The notes: generated by a model from the letters alone, not told the origin. A stretch of DNA of 64,000 nt from Sphingobium sp. CR2-8 (GCF_035818615.1 NZ_JAYKZY010000002.1:1614501-1678500); one strand, 5' to 3'; shown: positions 47,555 through 57,284, counted from the stretch's first letter. A program made the numbers and translations.

Positions 47555-47997
47555 TGGCCGCTCATCCGAACGACCGCGCTGCGTTCCAGCGTTCCGCGGG
47601 GCAGGGGGAAGGGGATAGCGGCGAACAGCGGCGCATTGGACAGGTTGTAGCGCAGCGTCACGGTGTAATAGCCGTTGTTTTCGACGGCGCTGATGGCAAT
47701 CGTCTGCGCGCCAGGCACGGGGAAGGCGGAACGGGCCGCGACCAGGCTCTGGTCGACCAGGGTGCGCCGCTCCGCCCCGTTCAGCCCGCCTACCGACGCA
47801 CGGGCCGCGTCATTGGCCGCTTGTTGAAGGCTATGGGCCGTCATGAACCAACTGCCATAGGCCAGCATCCCCATCAGCAGGAGGATCAGGACGGGCAGGG
47901 CGAAGGCCGCCTCGATCAGGCTGCTGCCCGCCTGGTGGCGCAGCAGCCTGACCAGCAGTCGGCGCGATCGGGCGAAGGATGGGGCGCGGTAGAACAT
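47551..47997 (-). CDS. TadE-like pseudopilin
   Basis: The 148-residue protein has a basic head and then the TadE signature GSSLIEAAFALPVLILLLMG (Glu +5 to the cleavage site), followed by FMTAHSLQQAANDAARASV. It is a minor pseudopilin-type protein, processed like prepilins. Adjacent tadG-like gene. No other Tad genes (tadA, B, C, Z, cpaC) lie in the window. Confidence 0.88.
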   Translation of the reverse strand: MFYRAPSFARSRRLLVRLLRHQAGSSLIEAAFALPVLILLLMGMLAYGSWFMTAHSLQQAANDAARASVGGLNGAERRTLVDQSLVAARSAFPVPGAQTIAISAVENNGYYTVTLRYNLSNAPLFAAIPFPLPRGTLERSAVVRMSGQ

Positions 47998-48168
47998 GGG
48001 AACGATGCTACGGCGAACGGTTCAATATCGCGTTTGCCATGTTTTGCGCGACCTTTACGGATTTTGCGTAAGGGCGCGATCGGGCGTGAACCATCTCCGG
48101 CGCGCTTTGGCGTAAATGTTGCCAGGGACCGTCGGCATCGGTCCGCTATGGACGTTGTTGTCGCTAAT

Positions 48169-49053
48169 TTACGGTCCACCGATAGGTGTCGTCACGATCA
48201 CCGCCCCCTCCGTGCCATAGATGCCATGCAGCCTTGCGATCGCGGCTTCGACCAAGGCGACCGCGCCGTCATTGGTCAGCAACTGGGTCGTGAAGCGGAT
48301 ATCGCCTTCGCCCCGCAGCACTTGCTCAAGTCGCTCGCGAAACTGGGGGCGTGCGGGCAGTGCGACCAGGTCCGCGACTGGCACGTCCGCCAGCCGCTCG
48401 GGCGTAAGGCCCACCATGGCGCAGAAACTGTCGTTCACTGCGTCGATGAAGCCGCGCATCGACACGCGGGCATAGCCCACGCCGCCATGCACGCCCATTG
48501 CCTTGAGGATCGCGGATTTGACGTCGGCCAGACGATGGCGCTGCATGTCGGCGGTGATGTCGCGCAACAACAGCGCGACCCCGTCTGCAAAGGGAAAGGT
48601 CTGGACATGCAGCCAGACATCGTCGCGGAAGGGAGAGGGGATGTCGGCCGCACTCGCTTCCCCGGACATCAGACTATGGCGGATATGCGCCTCCGTCAGG
48701 GTGCCGGATAGTTCGGGAAAGGCGTCCCAAAGCATCTGCCCCTCCAAATGCCGGTCCCAACGCCTGGCCATGGCCAGCGCCACGCCGTTCACATGATCGA
48801 TGCACAGATCCGCGCGGCAGAGGACCAGGCCCTGATGGATGCGGGCGGCCAGTTCGAACGTGCGATCGGGCGCGGGTGCATCCTCGTCACCGACCGTCAT
48901 GTTGCGGAACCGATCCAGGCCCATGAAGACATGGGTTTCCCGACCATGGTGCGTCACCATCACCGGCTCGCGCGATCCCACTTCGCGCCAATGCGCGAAA
49001 TTGCGGACCAGTTCGGCGGCGGGAACGCTGCGCCTGCGACGATCATCCAGCAT
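48169..49053 (-). CDS. Phd/YefM-like domain fused to PAS domains
   Basis: The 294-residue protein begins with a ~45-residue stretch, VPAAELVRNFAHWREVGSR then PVMVTHHGRETHVFMGLDRF, that looks like the DNA-binding antitoxin fold of Phd/YefM (V-S-A-x-E-L..F..W, then V-T-H-G-R..V-L-x-L). Two PAS-type segments follow (about 60-175 with LCIDHVNGVALAMARRW, and 180-290 with GFIDAVNDSFCAMVGLTPER). No kinase or effector domain is present, so it may be a small transcription regulator responding to a ligand. No toxin gene adjoins it. Confidence 0.75.
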   Translation of the reverse strand: MLDDRRRRSVPAAELVRNFAHWREVGSREPVMVTHHGRETHVFMGLDRFRNMTVGDEDAPAPDRTFELAARIHQGLVLCRADLCIDHVNGVALAMARRWDRHLEGQMLWDAFPELSGTLTEAHIRHSLMSGEASAADIPSPFRDDVWLHVQTFPFADGVALLLRDITADMQRHRLADVKSAILKAMGVHGGVGYARVSMRGFIDAVNDSFCAMVGLTPERLADVPVADLVALPARPQFRERLEQVLRGEGDIRFTTQLLTNDGAVALVEAAIARLHGIYGTEGAVIVTTPIGGP

Positions 49054-49147
49054 ATATCGGCACTCCGTTATCGGGAACGGATGCAGGATAGATCAGAGCT
49101 TTTGGAAATCGCTGCCGAGTTCGGTCCGTTATGGAAGCAGTTCGGGT

Positions 49148-49369
49148 TTATAGGCCGCGCTGATATTCCAACGCGTCCAGTATCTTGCCTCCGGCCATGA
49201 AGACCGCGCCCGAACAGGCCAGCGCCAGCAGATGACCGCCGGTGCCGGGATATTGCTCCATGTAGACATGCCCCCGCTCGGCTGCACCCAGCGCCAGCGC
49301 ATAGATCACCAGAAATGCCTCGAACTTGGTCTTGATGGTGAAGAGGCGCTTGATCCGTTCCATGCTCAT
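49148..49369 (-). CDS. Small membrane protein of unknown function
   Basis: The 73-residue protein has a charged head (MSMERIKRLFTIKTKFEAF) and two hydrophobic segments (LVIYALALGAAERG and HLLALACSGAVFMAGG). No family is recognised; it is convergent with nothing known and lies 20 bases after astB's stop side. It is real by codon character and its ending next to a gene boundary, but modest in confidence. Confidence 0.6.
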   Translation of the reverse strand: MSMERIKRLFTIKTKFEAFLVIYALALGAAERGHVYMEQYPGTGGHLLALACSGAVFMAGGKILDALEYQRGL

Positions 49370-49390
49370 CCCGTCCGGCTTGCCCGCCGT

Positions 49391-50650
49391 TCAGGGAAAC
49401 AAGTCGCCCGACAGCTGCAAATGGTCAACAAGTGTTAACCATGATTGTTCGATGCGGGCAATCAGCCGTGTGTCGCCCAAATCCTGGGATTCTATGGATT
49501 CTGGCCAATATTGGGACACGATGTCGGCAATTTCGTCCAGCCCTGCCTCGTCCACCAGAAAGCGCGGATCGATGTCGGCCGGATCGGCCACGACGCGCAA
49601 CCGCAGGCACGCAGGGCCGCCGCCATTGGCCATGGACTGACGCACATCGACCGGGATCAGCCGACGGATCGGACCATTGCCCGCGGCCATCTGTTCAAGC
49701 CACGACCAGACTGCCGGCGTCTCCTGTGCCTCCGTCGGCAGGATCAGCGCCATCGTGCCATCGGGCAAGGTCACCAGTTGCGCGTTGAAGAGGTAGGATT
49801 TGATCGCGTCGGCCAGGCTGATCGCGCTCGCGGGCACTTCGATAATCTCGACGCCGGGCAAGGCGGCGCGCAGGTCGGCGTAGAACATGTCCTTGTCGGC
49901 GAAGGCCTGCTCATGGCTGAACAGCACGCGTTCGTTTGCCACCGCAACGACGTCATTGTGGAACGCGCCCGCCGCGATCGCGGCCTCGGACTGTTCGACG
50001 AACAGGGTACGGGCCGGATCGAGACCGTGGAGCCGGGCGACCGCCTTGCTGGCTTCCACATGTTGGCGGGCGGGAAAGGCACCCCCCGACCGGCCATAGA
50101 CGAAGACCTCGACCCCCGGTTCGTCATGGCGTTCGGCCAGACGCATATGATTGGCCGCGCCTTCGTCGCCGAAGGGGGCGGGGATCGGATCGTGAATGAC
50201 GAAGGCCCGCGTGTCGGAAAAGGCAACACGCAACTGGGCGAGCGTCTGCGGCCACTCATGGCTGCGATGCGCCATGGTGACGAGGTTGGCGACGGTCAGG
50301 TGCGTGCGTCCGTCGGCGGTGTCGCTGGCCGGGGATATGGTGGCGGCGTTGGCGGCCCACATGGACGATGCCGACATGGCGGCCGCGCGGATATGCGGCT
50401 GCGCGCCGCCGACATCCGTGCCCAGCTTAGTCAGCCAGGCGACGTCGGGTCGCCACTGCGGCAGGAATATGCCCTGGCGCAAGCCCAGCCGGACATTGCC
50501 GCGCATCTTCTCTATGCCCTGCAACGCCGCCGCGCGGGGGTGGGACGCCGCACCGGCATTGCTGGCGGAGGCCAGATTGCCCAGGCTCAGTCCTGCATAA
50601 TTATGGCTGGGACCGATGATCCCGTCGAAATTGATTTCCCTGACGCTCAT
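49391..50650 (-). CDS. astB: N-succinylarginine dihydrolase
   Basis: The 419-residue enzyme removes two ammonia molecules and CO2 from N2-succinylarginine. The N-terminus INFDGIIGPSHNYAGLSLGN is the family signature; the catalytic Cys lies in NGGGPACLRLRV, with His in VVAVANERVLFSHEQAF region. It overlaps astA by 4 bases. Confidence 0.94.
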   Translation of the reverse strand: MSVREINFDGIIGPSHNYAGLSLGNLASASNAGAASHPRAAALQGIEKMRGNVRLGLRQGIFLPQWRPDVAWLTKLGTDVGGAQPHIRAAAMSASSMWAANAATISPASDTADGRTHLTVANLVTMAHRSHEWPQTLAQLRVAFSDTRAFVIHDPIPAPFGDEGAANHMRLAERHDEPGVEVFVYGRSGGAFPARQHVEASKAVARLHGLDPARTLFVEQSEAAIAAGAFHNDVVAVANERVLFSHEQAFADKDMFYADLRAALPGVEIIEVPASAISLADAIKSYLFNAQLVTLPDGTMALILPTEAQETPAVWSWLEQMAAGNGPIRRLIPVDVRQSMANGGGPACLRLRVVADPADIDPRFLVDEAGLDEIADIVSQYWPESIESQDLGDTRLIARIEQSWLTLVDHLQLSGDLFP

Positions 50651-51666
50651 GCCCGCCCCGCCATTGTGAATGCATCACCCGTTTCCAGCCTCAACCGTGC
50701 AGCGCTGGCGGCATCCAGCGACACCGCGCCGTCCGCATCCTCCTGCACGAAGCCCCAGGTGCAGCGATAGTCCGCCAACTGCCCGGTCGCGATCAGCATC
50801 TTGTCCCCGCCTTTCTCATGCGTAGCGGACAGGGTGATGTCGCGCGCGCCGGCGATCGTCTTCAACTGGTCGATCTGCCCCAGCATGGTCGGTCCTCCAT
50901 CGAAGATATCGACATAGCCCGCATTGTCGAACCCCTCCGTTTCCAGCATCCGCATCGCCGCCCTGCCATTGGGATGGGGCAGGCCGATGACGGCGCGGGC
51001 GCTGTCGGTCAGCATCGCGGTATAGATGGGGGTCTTGGGCATCAGGTCGGCGATGAACTGGTTGCCGTTCACGGCATTGAATTCGTCCGCTTCCTGAAAA
51101 CTCATGCCGAAAAAGCGCCCCGCCAGCCCATCCCAGAAGGGTGATCCGCCCGCCTCGTCTATGACACCGCGCAGTTCCGCGATCACCCGATCGCCGAAGC
51201 GCGCGCGATGGCTGCGGATATAGAGGTAGCGGCTGCGCGCCAGCAAGAGGCCCAGGCCCTCGGCGCGCTCGCGCGGATGGAGGAACAGGCCGCCAACCTC
51301 CACCGACCCTTCCAGATCGGTGGTGAGCGACAGCATCTGCGCGCGAAAGGTGCGGCCCAGTTCCCGGCTATGCTGGGTCAAGACGCCCAGACGATAGCTG
51401 TAGAAGGGCGCGCTTTGGCCGACGGTGGAAAATATCTGGCACGTGCCGCGCACCTGACCCGTTTCCACATTTTCCAGCACCATGACGATCAGTTCGTCCG
51501 CGATGCCATCGCCCTCCCGCGCCAGCGCCTGCTCGGTGCGCTCCAGCTTGGACGTCAGCGCCTTGCGGTCGGGTGGCAGGTTGGTGAAGCCGCCACCCGT
51601 CAGTTTCGCCATTTCATACAGCGTCTGCAAATCGTCCGCGCGCGCGATGCGCATGATGAAGCTCAA
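50647..51666 (-). CDS. astA: Arginine N-succinyltransferase
   Basis: The 339-residue enzyme transfers succinyl from succinyl-CoA to arginine, the first step of the AST pathway. Seen: MRIARADDLQTLYEMAKLTG, FTNLPPDRKAL, LTQHSRELGRTFRAQMLSLT and FDGGPTMLGQIDQLK. The start is TTG 51666, forming TTGA with the upstream peptidase stop; the longer frame to 51711 is not needed. Confidence 0.93.
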   Translation of the reverse strand: MSFIMRIARADDLQTLYEMAKLTGGGFTNLPPDRKALTSKLERTEQALAREGDGIADELIVMVLENVETGQVRGTCQIFSTVGQSAPFYSYRLGVLTQHSRELGRTFRAQMLSLTTDLEGSVEVGGLFLHPRERAEGLGLLLARSRYLYIRSHRARFGDRVIAELRGVIDEAGGSPFWDGLAGRFFGMSFQEADEFNAVNGNQFIADLMPKTPIYTAMLTDSARAVIGLPHPNGRAAMRMLETEGFDNAGYVDIFDGGPTMLGQIDQLKTIAGARDITLSATHEKGGDKMLIATGQLADYRCTWGFVQEDADGAVSLDAASAARLRLETGDAFTMAGRA

Positions 51667-52892
51667 GCGGTCATCCCCTCTCTTCCATAATCGCCCCGCG
51701 CCATGCGCCACAGCGCCAGCGCGGACAATTGCGCCCGTTCGGCGAGGCTGTCGGTCAGCAGAAATTCGGCGTCGCTATGGATGCTGCCGCCGCGCACGCC
51801 CATCGTGTCGACCACCGGCACGCCGCAGGCCGCGATATTATTGCCGTCGCATACGCCGCCCGTATCACGCCAGCCGATGTCGAGGCCCAGGTCCGCGCCG
51901 CATGACCGCACCAACCCGAACAAGCCCAGCGCCTTGCCATCCATCGGCTTGGGCGGCCGCCCGAAGCCACCATGCAGGTGCAGGCTGACGTCATGGTCCC
52001 GCGCCACGTCCGCCATCGCCCGGTCGATCAGCGCGCGCGCGGCGATTTCGTCCTCGGGCGTTCTGGGCCGGAAATTGACGCGCAATATAGCGTGATCGGG
52101 CACCACATTGTTCGGCCCGCCGCCGTCGATCTTGGCCGGATTGCAGGACAAGCCGGCACCGCTGCCCGCCTTCAGCCGCAACGCCAGATCGGCGGCGGCG
52201 ATCAGGGCGTTGCGACCATCGTCCGGATTGCGCCCCGCATGGGCGCTCAGGCCCGTGGCGGTGATCGAGAAATTCCCGCTGCCCGCGCGCGCGCCAGCCA
52301 GCGTACCGTCGGGCAAGGCGGCAGGCTCGTAGGTGAACGCCGCCAGTTTGCCCGCCGCCGCCGTCTTCAGCAACGCGGCGGAGGAGGGGCTGCCGACCTC
52401 CTCGTCGCTATTGATGATCACGTCATAGCCGATGGTCGCAACCGCCTCCGACGCCTCGATCGCACGCAGCGCCGCCAGCATGACCGCGATCCCGCCCTTC
52501 ATATCGGCGACGCCGGGACCGTTGAGAATATGGGGTTCCAGCCATCGTTGCTGTTGGAACACATGGTCGGCGGCGAACACCGTGTCCATATGCCCCGTCA
52601 TCAGCAGCCGGACGGGGGCGTCGGGACGCACCGACAGATGGAGGTGGCGGCCATGCGCGATCGGCTGGATATGTCCGTCCACCCCGACGCTCTCGACCGG
52701 TGCTGGATCGACCAGACGAAGGTCGCCGGGCAGGACGGAAAAGGCGTCCGCCAGGACCTCCGCCATCCGGGCAAGCCCCTCCAGATTGCGCGATCCGCTG
52801 TTGATCGCTGCCCAGGCCTGCGTCTGCGCCAACATGGGCGCGGCTGCGGCATGATCGAGCAGCCTCTGCTCCTGCGATGAAAAGACCGTCAT
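51663..52892 (-). CDS. M20 family metallopeptidase in the ast cluster
   Basis: The 409-residue protein is an M20 (carboxypeptidase G2/ArgE-like) zinc hydrolase: TGHMDTVF, GVADMKGG, INSDEEVGS and the ligand His/Asp in DTGGVCDGNNI. The insertion domain is present (GLSAHAGRNPDDGRNAL). It starts the ast operon with a 4-base overlap to astA. Because astC, astD and astE are not visible, this hydrolase could replace the last step (removing succinate from succinylglutamate) or act on another acyl amino acid. Confidence 0.88.
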   Translation of the reverse strand: MTVFSSQEQRLLDHAAAAPMLAQTQAWAAINSGSRNLEGLARMAEVLADAFSVLPGDLRLVDPAPVESVGVDGHIQPIAHGRHLHLSVRPDAPVRLLMTGHMDTVFAADHVFQQQRWLEPHILNGPGVADMKGGIAVMLAALRAIEASEAVATIGYDVIINSDEEVGSPSSAALLKTAAAGKLAAFTYEPAALPDGTLAGARAGSGNFSITATGLSAHAGRNPDDGRNALIAAADLALRLKAGSGAGLSCNPAKIDGGGPNNVVPDHAILRVNFRPRTPEDEIAARALIDRAMADVARDHDVSLHLHGGFGRPPKPMDGKALGLFGLVRSCGADLGLDIGWRDTGGVCDGNNIAACGVPVVDTMGVRGGSIHSDAEFLLTDSLAERAQLSALALWRMARGDYGREGMTA

Positions 52893-52951
52893 CCAAGACG
52901 GTCTATCAGAGCGCCGGGCCTGTCTCCACCCCGGCAGCAAAATTGCACGCG

Positions 52952-53860
52952 TCAGAAATCATAGGTCAGTGTCAGGCGGCTCAGCGTGTCGAGGTCGCGG
53001 CTCGACAGCAAAGTCTCCGATTCATACTGGATATTATAGGAGAAGGCGGCCGACAGGCGGGTGCTGACCTTCGTTTCCACCGACGACAGCGCGTTGAGCG
53101 TATAGACGTCGCTCTCCGCATAGCCCGATGCGGTCTGCTTGAACGTCACGGTCGGCGTCGCGCGCCAGGCCAGCGCCATGGAGCCACGCACGCCCAGTTT
53201 CGTCTCGCGCTCGCCGATCATATATTTGGCATGGCGGATCGATGGGCCGATATCGGCTGACAGGTCCACCGGCTTGCTGACGATCAGCTTGTAACCGACG
53301 CCGACCGACGTCGTATAGCGCTCGTCATAGCCGATCGACGTATCGCGCTCGAACTGGGCGAGGCCGTAGACGAAACCGCGCGGGTCGAACTCGTAGCGCG
53401 GCTCATAGCCTGCGAAGTAACGCTCCCGCGACGTCACGCCGTTGGCGCGGCGATAGTCGACCGCGCCGGTCAGCTTGTGCGACCATTGCAGCCCCGCGCG
53501 GGTCGCTGTGGCGGCCAGGGTTATGCCCAGTTCGCTGGTGGACCCCGTAGACCGAAACCCGCCCGCCTCGACCCGCCCGGTCCACAACTCGTTGAACCGC
53601 GCTTCGCGGATCACCGTGTCGTGGGTCGCCTTGGTCCGCTCCTTCCAACTGTTGACCATGCGCTGGATTTCATCGGCGGACCCAGGATTGGTCTGCTTCG
53701 CGATCTTGGAAATCGTAGCGATATCGGTTTCGTTGCCGTTTGCGATGGCCGCTTCCATCATCTCGCGTACGGCGATCGGCAGCAGGGCGGGTTCGTCGGC
53801 CCGGCCCATGGTGGGAACAGCCGCAGTCAGCAGCGAAAGAGGGATCAGACAGGCACGCAT
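52952..53860 (-). CDS. DUF481 outer-membrane protein
   Basis: The 302-residue protein has a signal peptide (MRACLIPLSLLTAAVPTMG), a helical section (REMMEAAIANGNETDIATIS) and a beta-barrel: WTGRVEAGGFRSTGSTSELG, SIGYDERYTTSVGVGYKL and a terminal LTYDF. It matches DUF481/YdiY salt-induced outer-membrane proteins. It lies 60 bases upstream of the peptidase gene; whether they are co-transcribed is uncertain. Confidence 0.88.
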   Translation of the reverse strand: MRACLIPLSLLTAAVPTMGRADEPALLPIAVREMMEAAIANGNETDIATISKIAKQTNPGSADEIQRMVNSWKERTKATHDTVIREARFNELWTGRVEAGGFRSTGSTSELGITLAATATRAGLQWSHKLTGAVDYRRANGVTSRERYFAGYEPRYEFDPRGFVYGLAQFERDTSIGYDERYTTSVGVGYKLIVSKPVDLSADIGPSIRHAKYMIGERETKLGVRGSMALAWRATPTVTFKQTASGYAESDVYTLNALSSVETKVSTRLSAAFSYNIQYESETLLSSRDLDTLSRLTLTYDF

Positions 53861-53913
53861 GCCCCTGTCATAACCAAGCGACAGCGAAATTTAAGCCCCA
53901 AAGCGCCGATCCG

Positions 53914-54399
53914 TCAGATAAGCGCCCGAAACTCCTGCAATATATCGCGATACAGCTTGCGTTTGAACGGCACGATCAACTCGGGCAGCGTATCGGGCGC
54001 GGTCCATCGCCATTCCCGGAACTCGGGGTGCTTGGTCTGGATATCGATATCGCTATCCTTGCCGACGAAACGGGCCAGGAACCAATATTGGCGCTGACCG
54101 CGATATTTCCCGCCCCACAATTTGCCGACCAGTTCGGGTGGCAGATCGTAGAAATGCTCGTCCTTCGCCTTGGCGATGATCTCGACCAGTTCGGGACGAA
54201 TGCCGGTTTCCTCCTCCAGCTCGCGGAGCGCCGCAGCTTTCGCCTCTTCGCCCTCGTCGATGCCGCCCTGGGGCATTTGCCATGCCTCTACGACATTATC
54301 GAGTCGCTGACCGACGAACACCTTGCCGTCCATGTTGACGAGCATGATTCCCACGCAGGGCCGGTAAGCCAATAGCTGTTCGTTCGGCATCGATGCCAT
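53914..54399 (-). CDS. rppH: RNA pyrophosphohydrolase
   Basis: The 161-residue Nudix enzyme removes pyrophosphate from RNA 5' ends. RppH signature: YRPCVGIMLVNMDGKVFVGQ, RLDNVVEAWQMPQGG, and Nudix box GGIDEGEEAKAAALRELEEE. Start ATG 54399 has a G-rich stretch ahead; the frame goes on to 54441. Related dinucleoside polyphosphate hydrolases are the alternative. Confidence 0.9.
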   Translation of the reverse strand: MASMPNEQLLAYRPCVGIMLVNMDGKVFVGQRLDNVVEAWQMPQGGIDEGEEAKAAALRELEEETGIRPELVEIIAKAKDEHFYDLPPELVGKLWGGKYRGQRQYWFLARFVGKDSDIDIQTKHPEFREWRWTAPDTLPELIVPFKRKLYRDILQEFRALI

Positions 54400-54603
54400 G
54401 TCGTCCCCAAAAGATATCGCCCTGACGTCTTCGCCCTGCAAAGCGCGTCATGATAGAAAAACAGAATAGGAGCAGGGACGCGTCCCGTCCATCGAACGAA
54501 TCGCCGACGCCGCGATTTGCGACGAGACGTTCGTCAGGCGATCAACGCAATATGCCCCAAGGGCCGCTTGGAACCAGGCAAAGCCCGGCGCATTGGCTTT
54601 GAC

Positions 54604-55979
54604 ATGTCCGATCCCGTCCTGCTCTGGCTTCGCCAGGATCTCCGCCTGTCCGATCAAGCCGCTCTGGCCGCCGCCGTCGGCGAAGGGCCGGTCATCCCGG
54701 TCTATATCTTGGACGATGAAGGTCCGCGCCAATGGGCCATGGGCGGCGCGGCGCGATGGTGGCTTCACCATAGCCTGGCGCGGCTGGATGAGAGCCTGCG
54801 CGCCAAGGGATCGCGCCTGATCCTGCGCCGGGGCCAATGCGCCGATGTCCTGGCCGGGTTGGCGAAAGAGGTCGGCGCGTCGCGGGTTCACGCGCTGCAT
54901 CATTATGAACCCTGGTGGCGCAACGCGGAAAAGGCCGTCGCCAAGGAATTGGACCTGTGCCTGCATGAAGGCGGATTGCTGCTCCCCCGGGTGCGGTACG
55001 TACCGGAGCCGGGGGCATGTACCGCATCTACACGCCCTTCGCCCGCGCGGTCATGGAGCATATGCCGCCGCCCTCGCCCGCACCTGCTACCCACAAGATC
55101 GAGGCGCCTGCACAATGGCCGCAGAGCGATTCGCTGGAAGACTGGGGCCTCCTTCCCACAAAGCCGGATTGGGCGACCGGCTTTGCCGCCGACTGGACGC
55201 CGGGCGAGAAGGGGGCACGCGATAGTGTCGCCGCCTTTATCGACGAGGCTGGCGACTATCCGACCGCGCGCAACCTCCCATCGATCGAAGGGACGTCGCG
55301 CCTGTCGCCCCATCTTCATTTCGGCGAGGTCTCGCCAGCCTATGTCTGGCATCGGGTCAATGCTTCAGGCCATGACGCAACTGTCTTCCTCAAGGAATTG
55401 ATCTGGCGCGATTATGCCCATGTCCAGATCTACACCTTCCCTCGTTACGGGTCGGACAATGCGCGAGCGGAATTCGACGCACTGCCCTGGCGTGATATGC
55501 GTGAGGCGGGCGCGGACTTCACGGCCTGGAAGACCGGGAAGACCGGTTATCCGATCGTCGACGCGGGCATGCGACAGCTTTGGACCACGGGCTGGATGCA
55601 TAACCGCGTTCGCATGATTGCCGCTAGCTTCCTCATCAAGCATCTCCTAATCGACTGGCGGCATGGCGAGCGCTGGTTCTGGGATACGCTGGTCGACGCC
55701 GATTATGCCAACAACAGCGTCAACTGGCAGTGGGTTGCGGGCAGTGGCGTCGACGCCAATCTCTTCACCCGGATCATGGCGCCGCTGACCCAGTCGGACA
55801 AGTTCGATGCGGCCGACTATATCCGCCAATGGGTGCCGGAACTGGCCGCATTGTCCGACACGGTGATCCACGATCCCGATGCCCATGATGCGCGACCTGC
55901 CGATTATCCCGCCAAGGTCATCGCCCATAGGGAAGGTCGCGAACGCGCACTGGATGCCTATCGCCGCATGAAGCGGTGA
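54604..55979 (+). pseudogene. phrB: Deoxyribodipyrimidine photolyase, one-base frameshift
   Basis: The gene would encode a 458-residue class I CPD photolyase. First frame: VLLWLRQDLRLSDQAALAAA up to LHEGGLLLP, then out of frame at the C run 54984-54988 (five C). With six C it reads LPPGAVRTGAGGMYRIYTPF and continues to the stop. The rest is intact: SRLSPHLHFGEVSP, GYPIVDAGMRQLWTTGWMHN and RVRMIAASFLIKHLLIDWRH, the FAD site and Trp chain. One base lost makes the whole C-terminal flavin domain unreadable from the normal start. Confidence 0.9.
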
Positions 55980-56015
55980 TTGCAGCCGCCGCTGGCTTGC
56001 GGCAGGATCGACGCC

Positions 56016-57281
56016 ATGAATGCAATCGATCCGCGGCGCGGCAGGCGCGCCTTGTCCGTGCGGCGTCCGCCCCGATCCCATAATCCCGGCCTGATGTCCC
56101 GGGTGTTCGCGCCGCTATTCCACCGACTGCTGGATCGGATCGACCTTGGGTTGGATCAGGGGGCGTTGGATGCGTCCCTACCGGACGGTACGCGCAGATT
56201 GCTGGGCGGTCGCACGCCGGGGCCGCATTGCGTGGTGGACCTGCGAGCCTGGCGCGCCCTGATACGGCTCGCTCTGGGCGGATCGGCGGGTTGGTATCGC
56301 GCCTGGGCGGCGGGCGAATGGGATAGCCCCGATCCGGTCCCGCTCTTCGCCCTGTTCATGCGCAATGCCGTGGCCTTGGGACAAGTGGCGCGACCGCGCG
56401 GTCCGGGCCGTTGGCTGGGCAAGGCGATGCATTGGGCGCGCCGGAACAACCGCACCGGATCGCGCCACAACATCGCCTATCATTATGATCTGGGCAATGA
56501 TTTCTACAGCCTGTGGCTGGACAGGAACATGCATTATTCCAGTGCTTTGTTCGCTGACCCTGATGATCGAAGCGAAGATTTGGAGATTGCACAGCAGCGT
56601 AAGGTCGATGCGATTCTCGATCGGCTCGATCTGCATGACGACGCGTCGCTGCTAGAAATCGGCTGCGGCTGGGGCGGTCTGGCCGAACAGGCGATGGAGC
56701 GTTGCGCCATCTTCTATAGCGGGCTGACCTTGTCGACCGAGCAGGCCGACTATGTCCGCGACAGATTGGGCAGCGGCGCGCAGATACTGCTGACCGACTA
56801 TCGCGATGCGCAGGGCCAATATGACGCCATCGCCAGCGTCGAAATGGTCGAAGCCGTGGGGCAGCGCTATTGGCCCGCCTATCTGGCCGCGATCCATCGC
56901 CTGCTGAAGCCCGGGGGCAAGGCGGCGATCCAGTATATCTTGATCGATGACGCCATCTTCGAACGCTACGCCCGCAGTGCCGACTTCATCCAGACCTATA
57001 TTTTCCCTGGCGGCATGCTGATGTCGGAAAGCCGCTTTGCCGCGCTGGCGCAGCAGCAGGGGCTGGAATGGCGCGACGTCCATCGCTTCGGACTGGACTA
57101 TGCCGAAACCTTGCGCCGCTGGCGGGAACGCTTCGACCAAGCGATCGACGAAGGCCTTTTGCCGACCAGTTTCGACCAGCATTTCGTGGCCTTATGGCGT
57201 TATTATCTGATGTATTGTGAAGGCGGATTTCGCGGCGGCGGCATCGACGTGGCGCAGGTGACGCTAGTCAAGCCCGCCTGA
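56016..57281 (+). CDS. Cyclopropane-fatty-acyl-phospholipid synthase-like methyltransferase
   Basis: The 421-residue protein is in the CFA synthase family: N-terminal region with WYRAWAAGEWDSPDP, then NIAYHYDLGNDFYSLWLD, the SAM site LLEIGCGWGGLAEQAM, EMVEAVGQRYWPAYL and YILIDDAIFERY, and QTYIFPGGML. It likely methylates unsaturated acyl chains in membrane phospholipids. ATG 56016 follows AGGA; the frame continues to 55980. It follows the photolyase in the same direction. Confidence 0.9.
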   Translation: MNAIDPRRGRRALSVRRPPRSHNPGLMSRVFAPLFHRLLDRIDLGLDQGALDASLPDGTRRLLGGRTPGPHCVVDLRAWRALIRLALGGSAGWYRAWAAGEWDSPDPVPLFALFMRNAVALGQVARPRGPGRWLGKAMHWARRNNRTGSRHNIAYHYDLGNDFYSLWLDRNMHYSSALFADPDDRSEDLEIAQQRKVDAILDRLDLHDDASLLEIGCGWGGLAEQAMERCAIFYSGLTLSTEQADYVRDRLGSGAQILLTDYRDAQGQYDAIASVEMVEAVGQRYWPAYLAAIHRLLKPGGKAAIQYILIDDAIFERYARSADFIQTYIFPGGMLMSESRFAALAQQQGLEWRDVHRFGLDYAETLRRWRERFDQAIDEGLLPTSFDQHFVALWRYYLMYCEGGFRGGGIDVAQVTLVKPA

Positions 57282-57284
57282 CGC

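Noticed and set aside
45965..47650. 561-residue open frame antisense to the tadG-like gene
   Set aside because: Typical Arg/Gln/His-rich mirror sequence; the minus strand has the membrane helix and prepilin-like start.
48169..49053. Toxin-antitoxin operon
   Set aside because: The N-terminus resembles Phd/YefM, but there is no toxin gene on either side.
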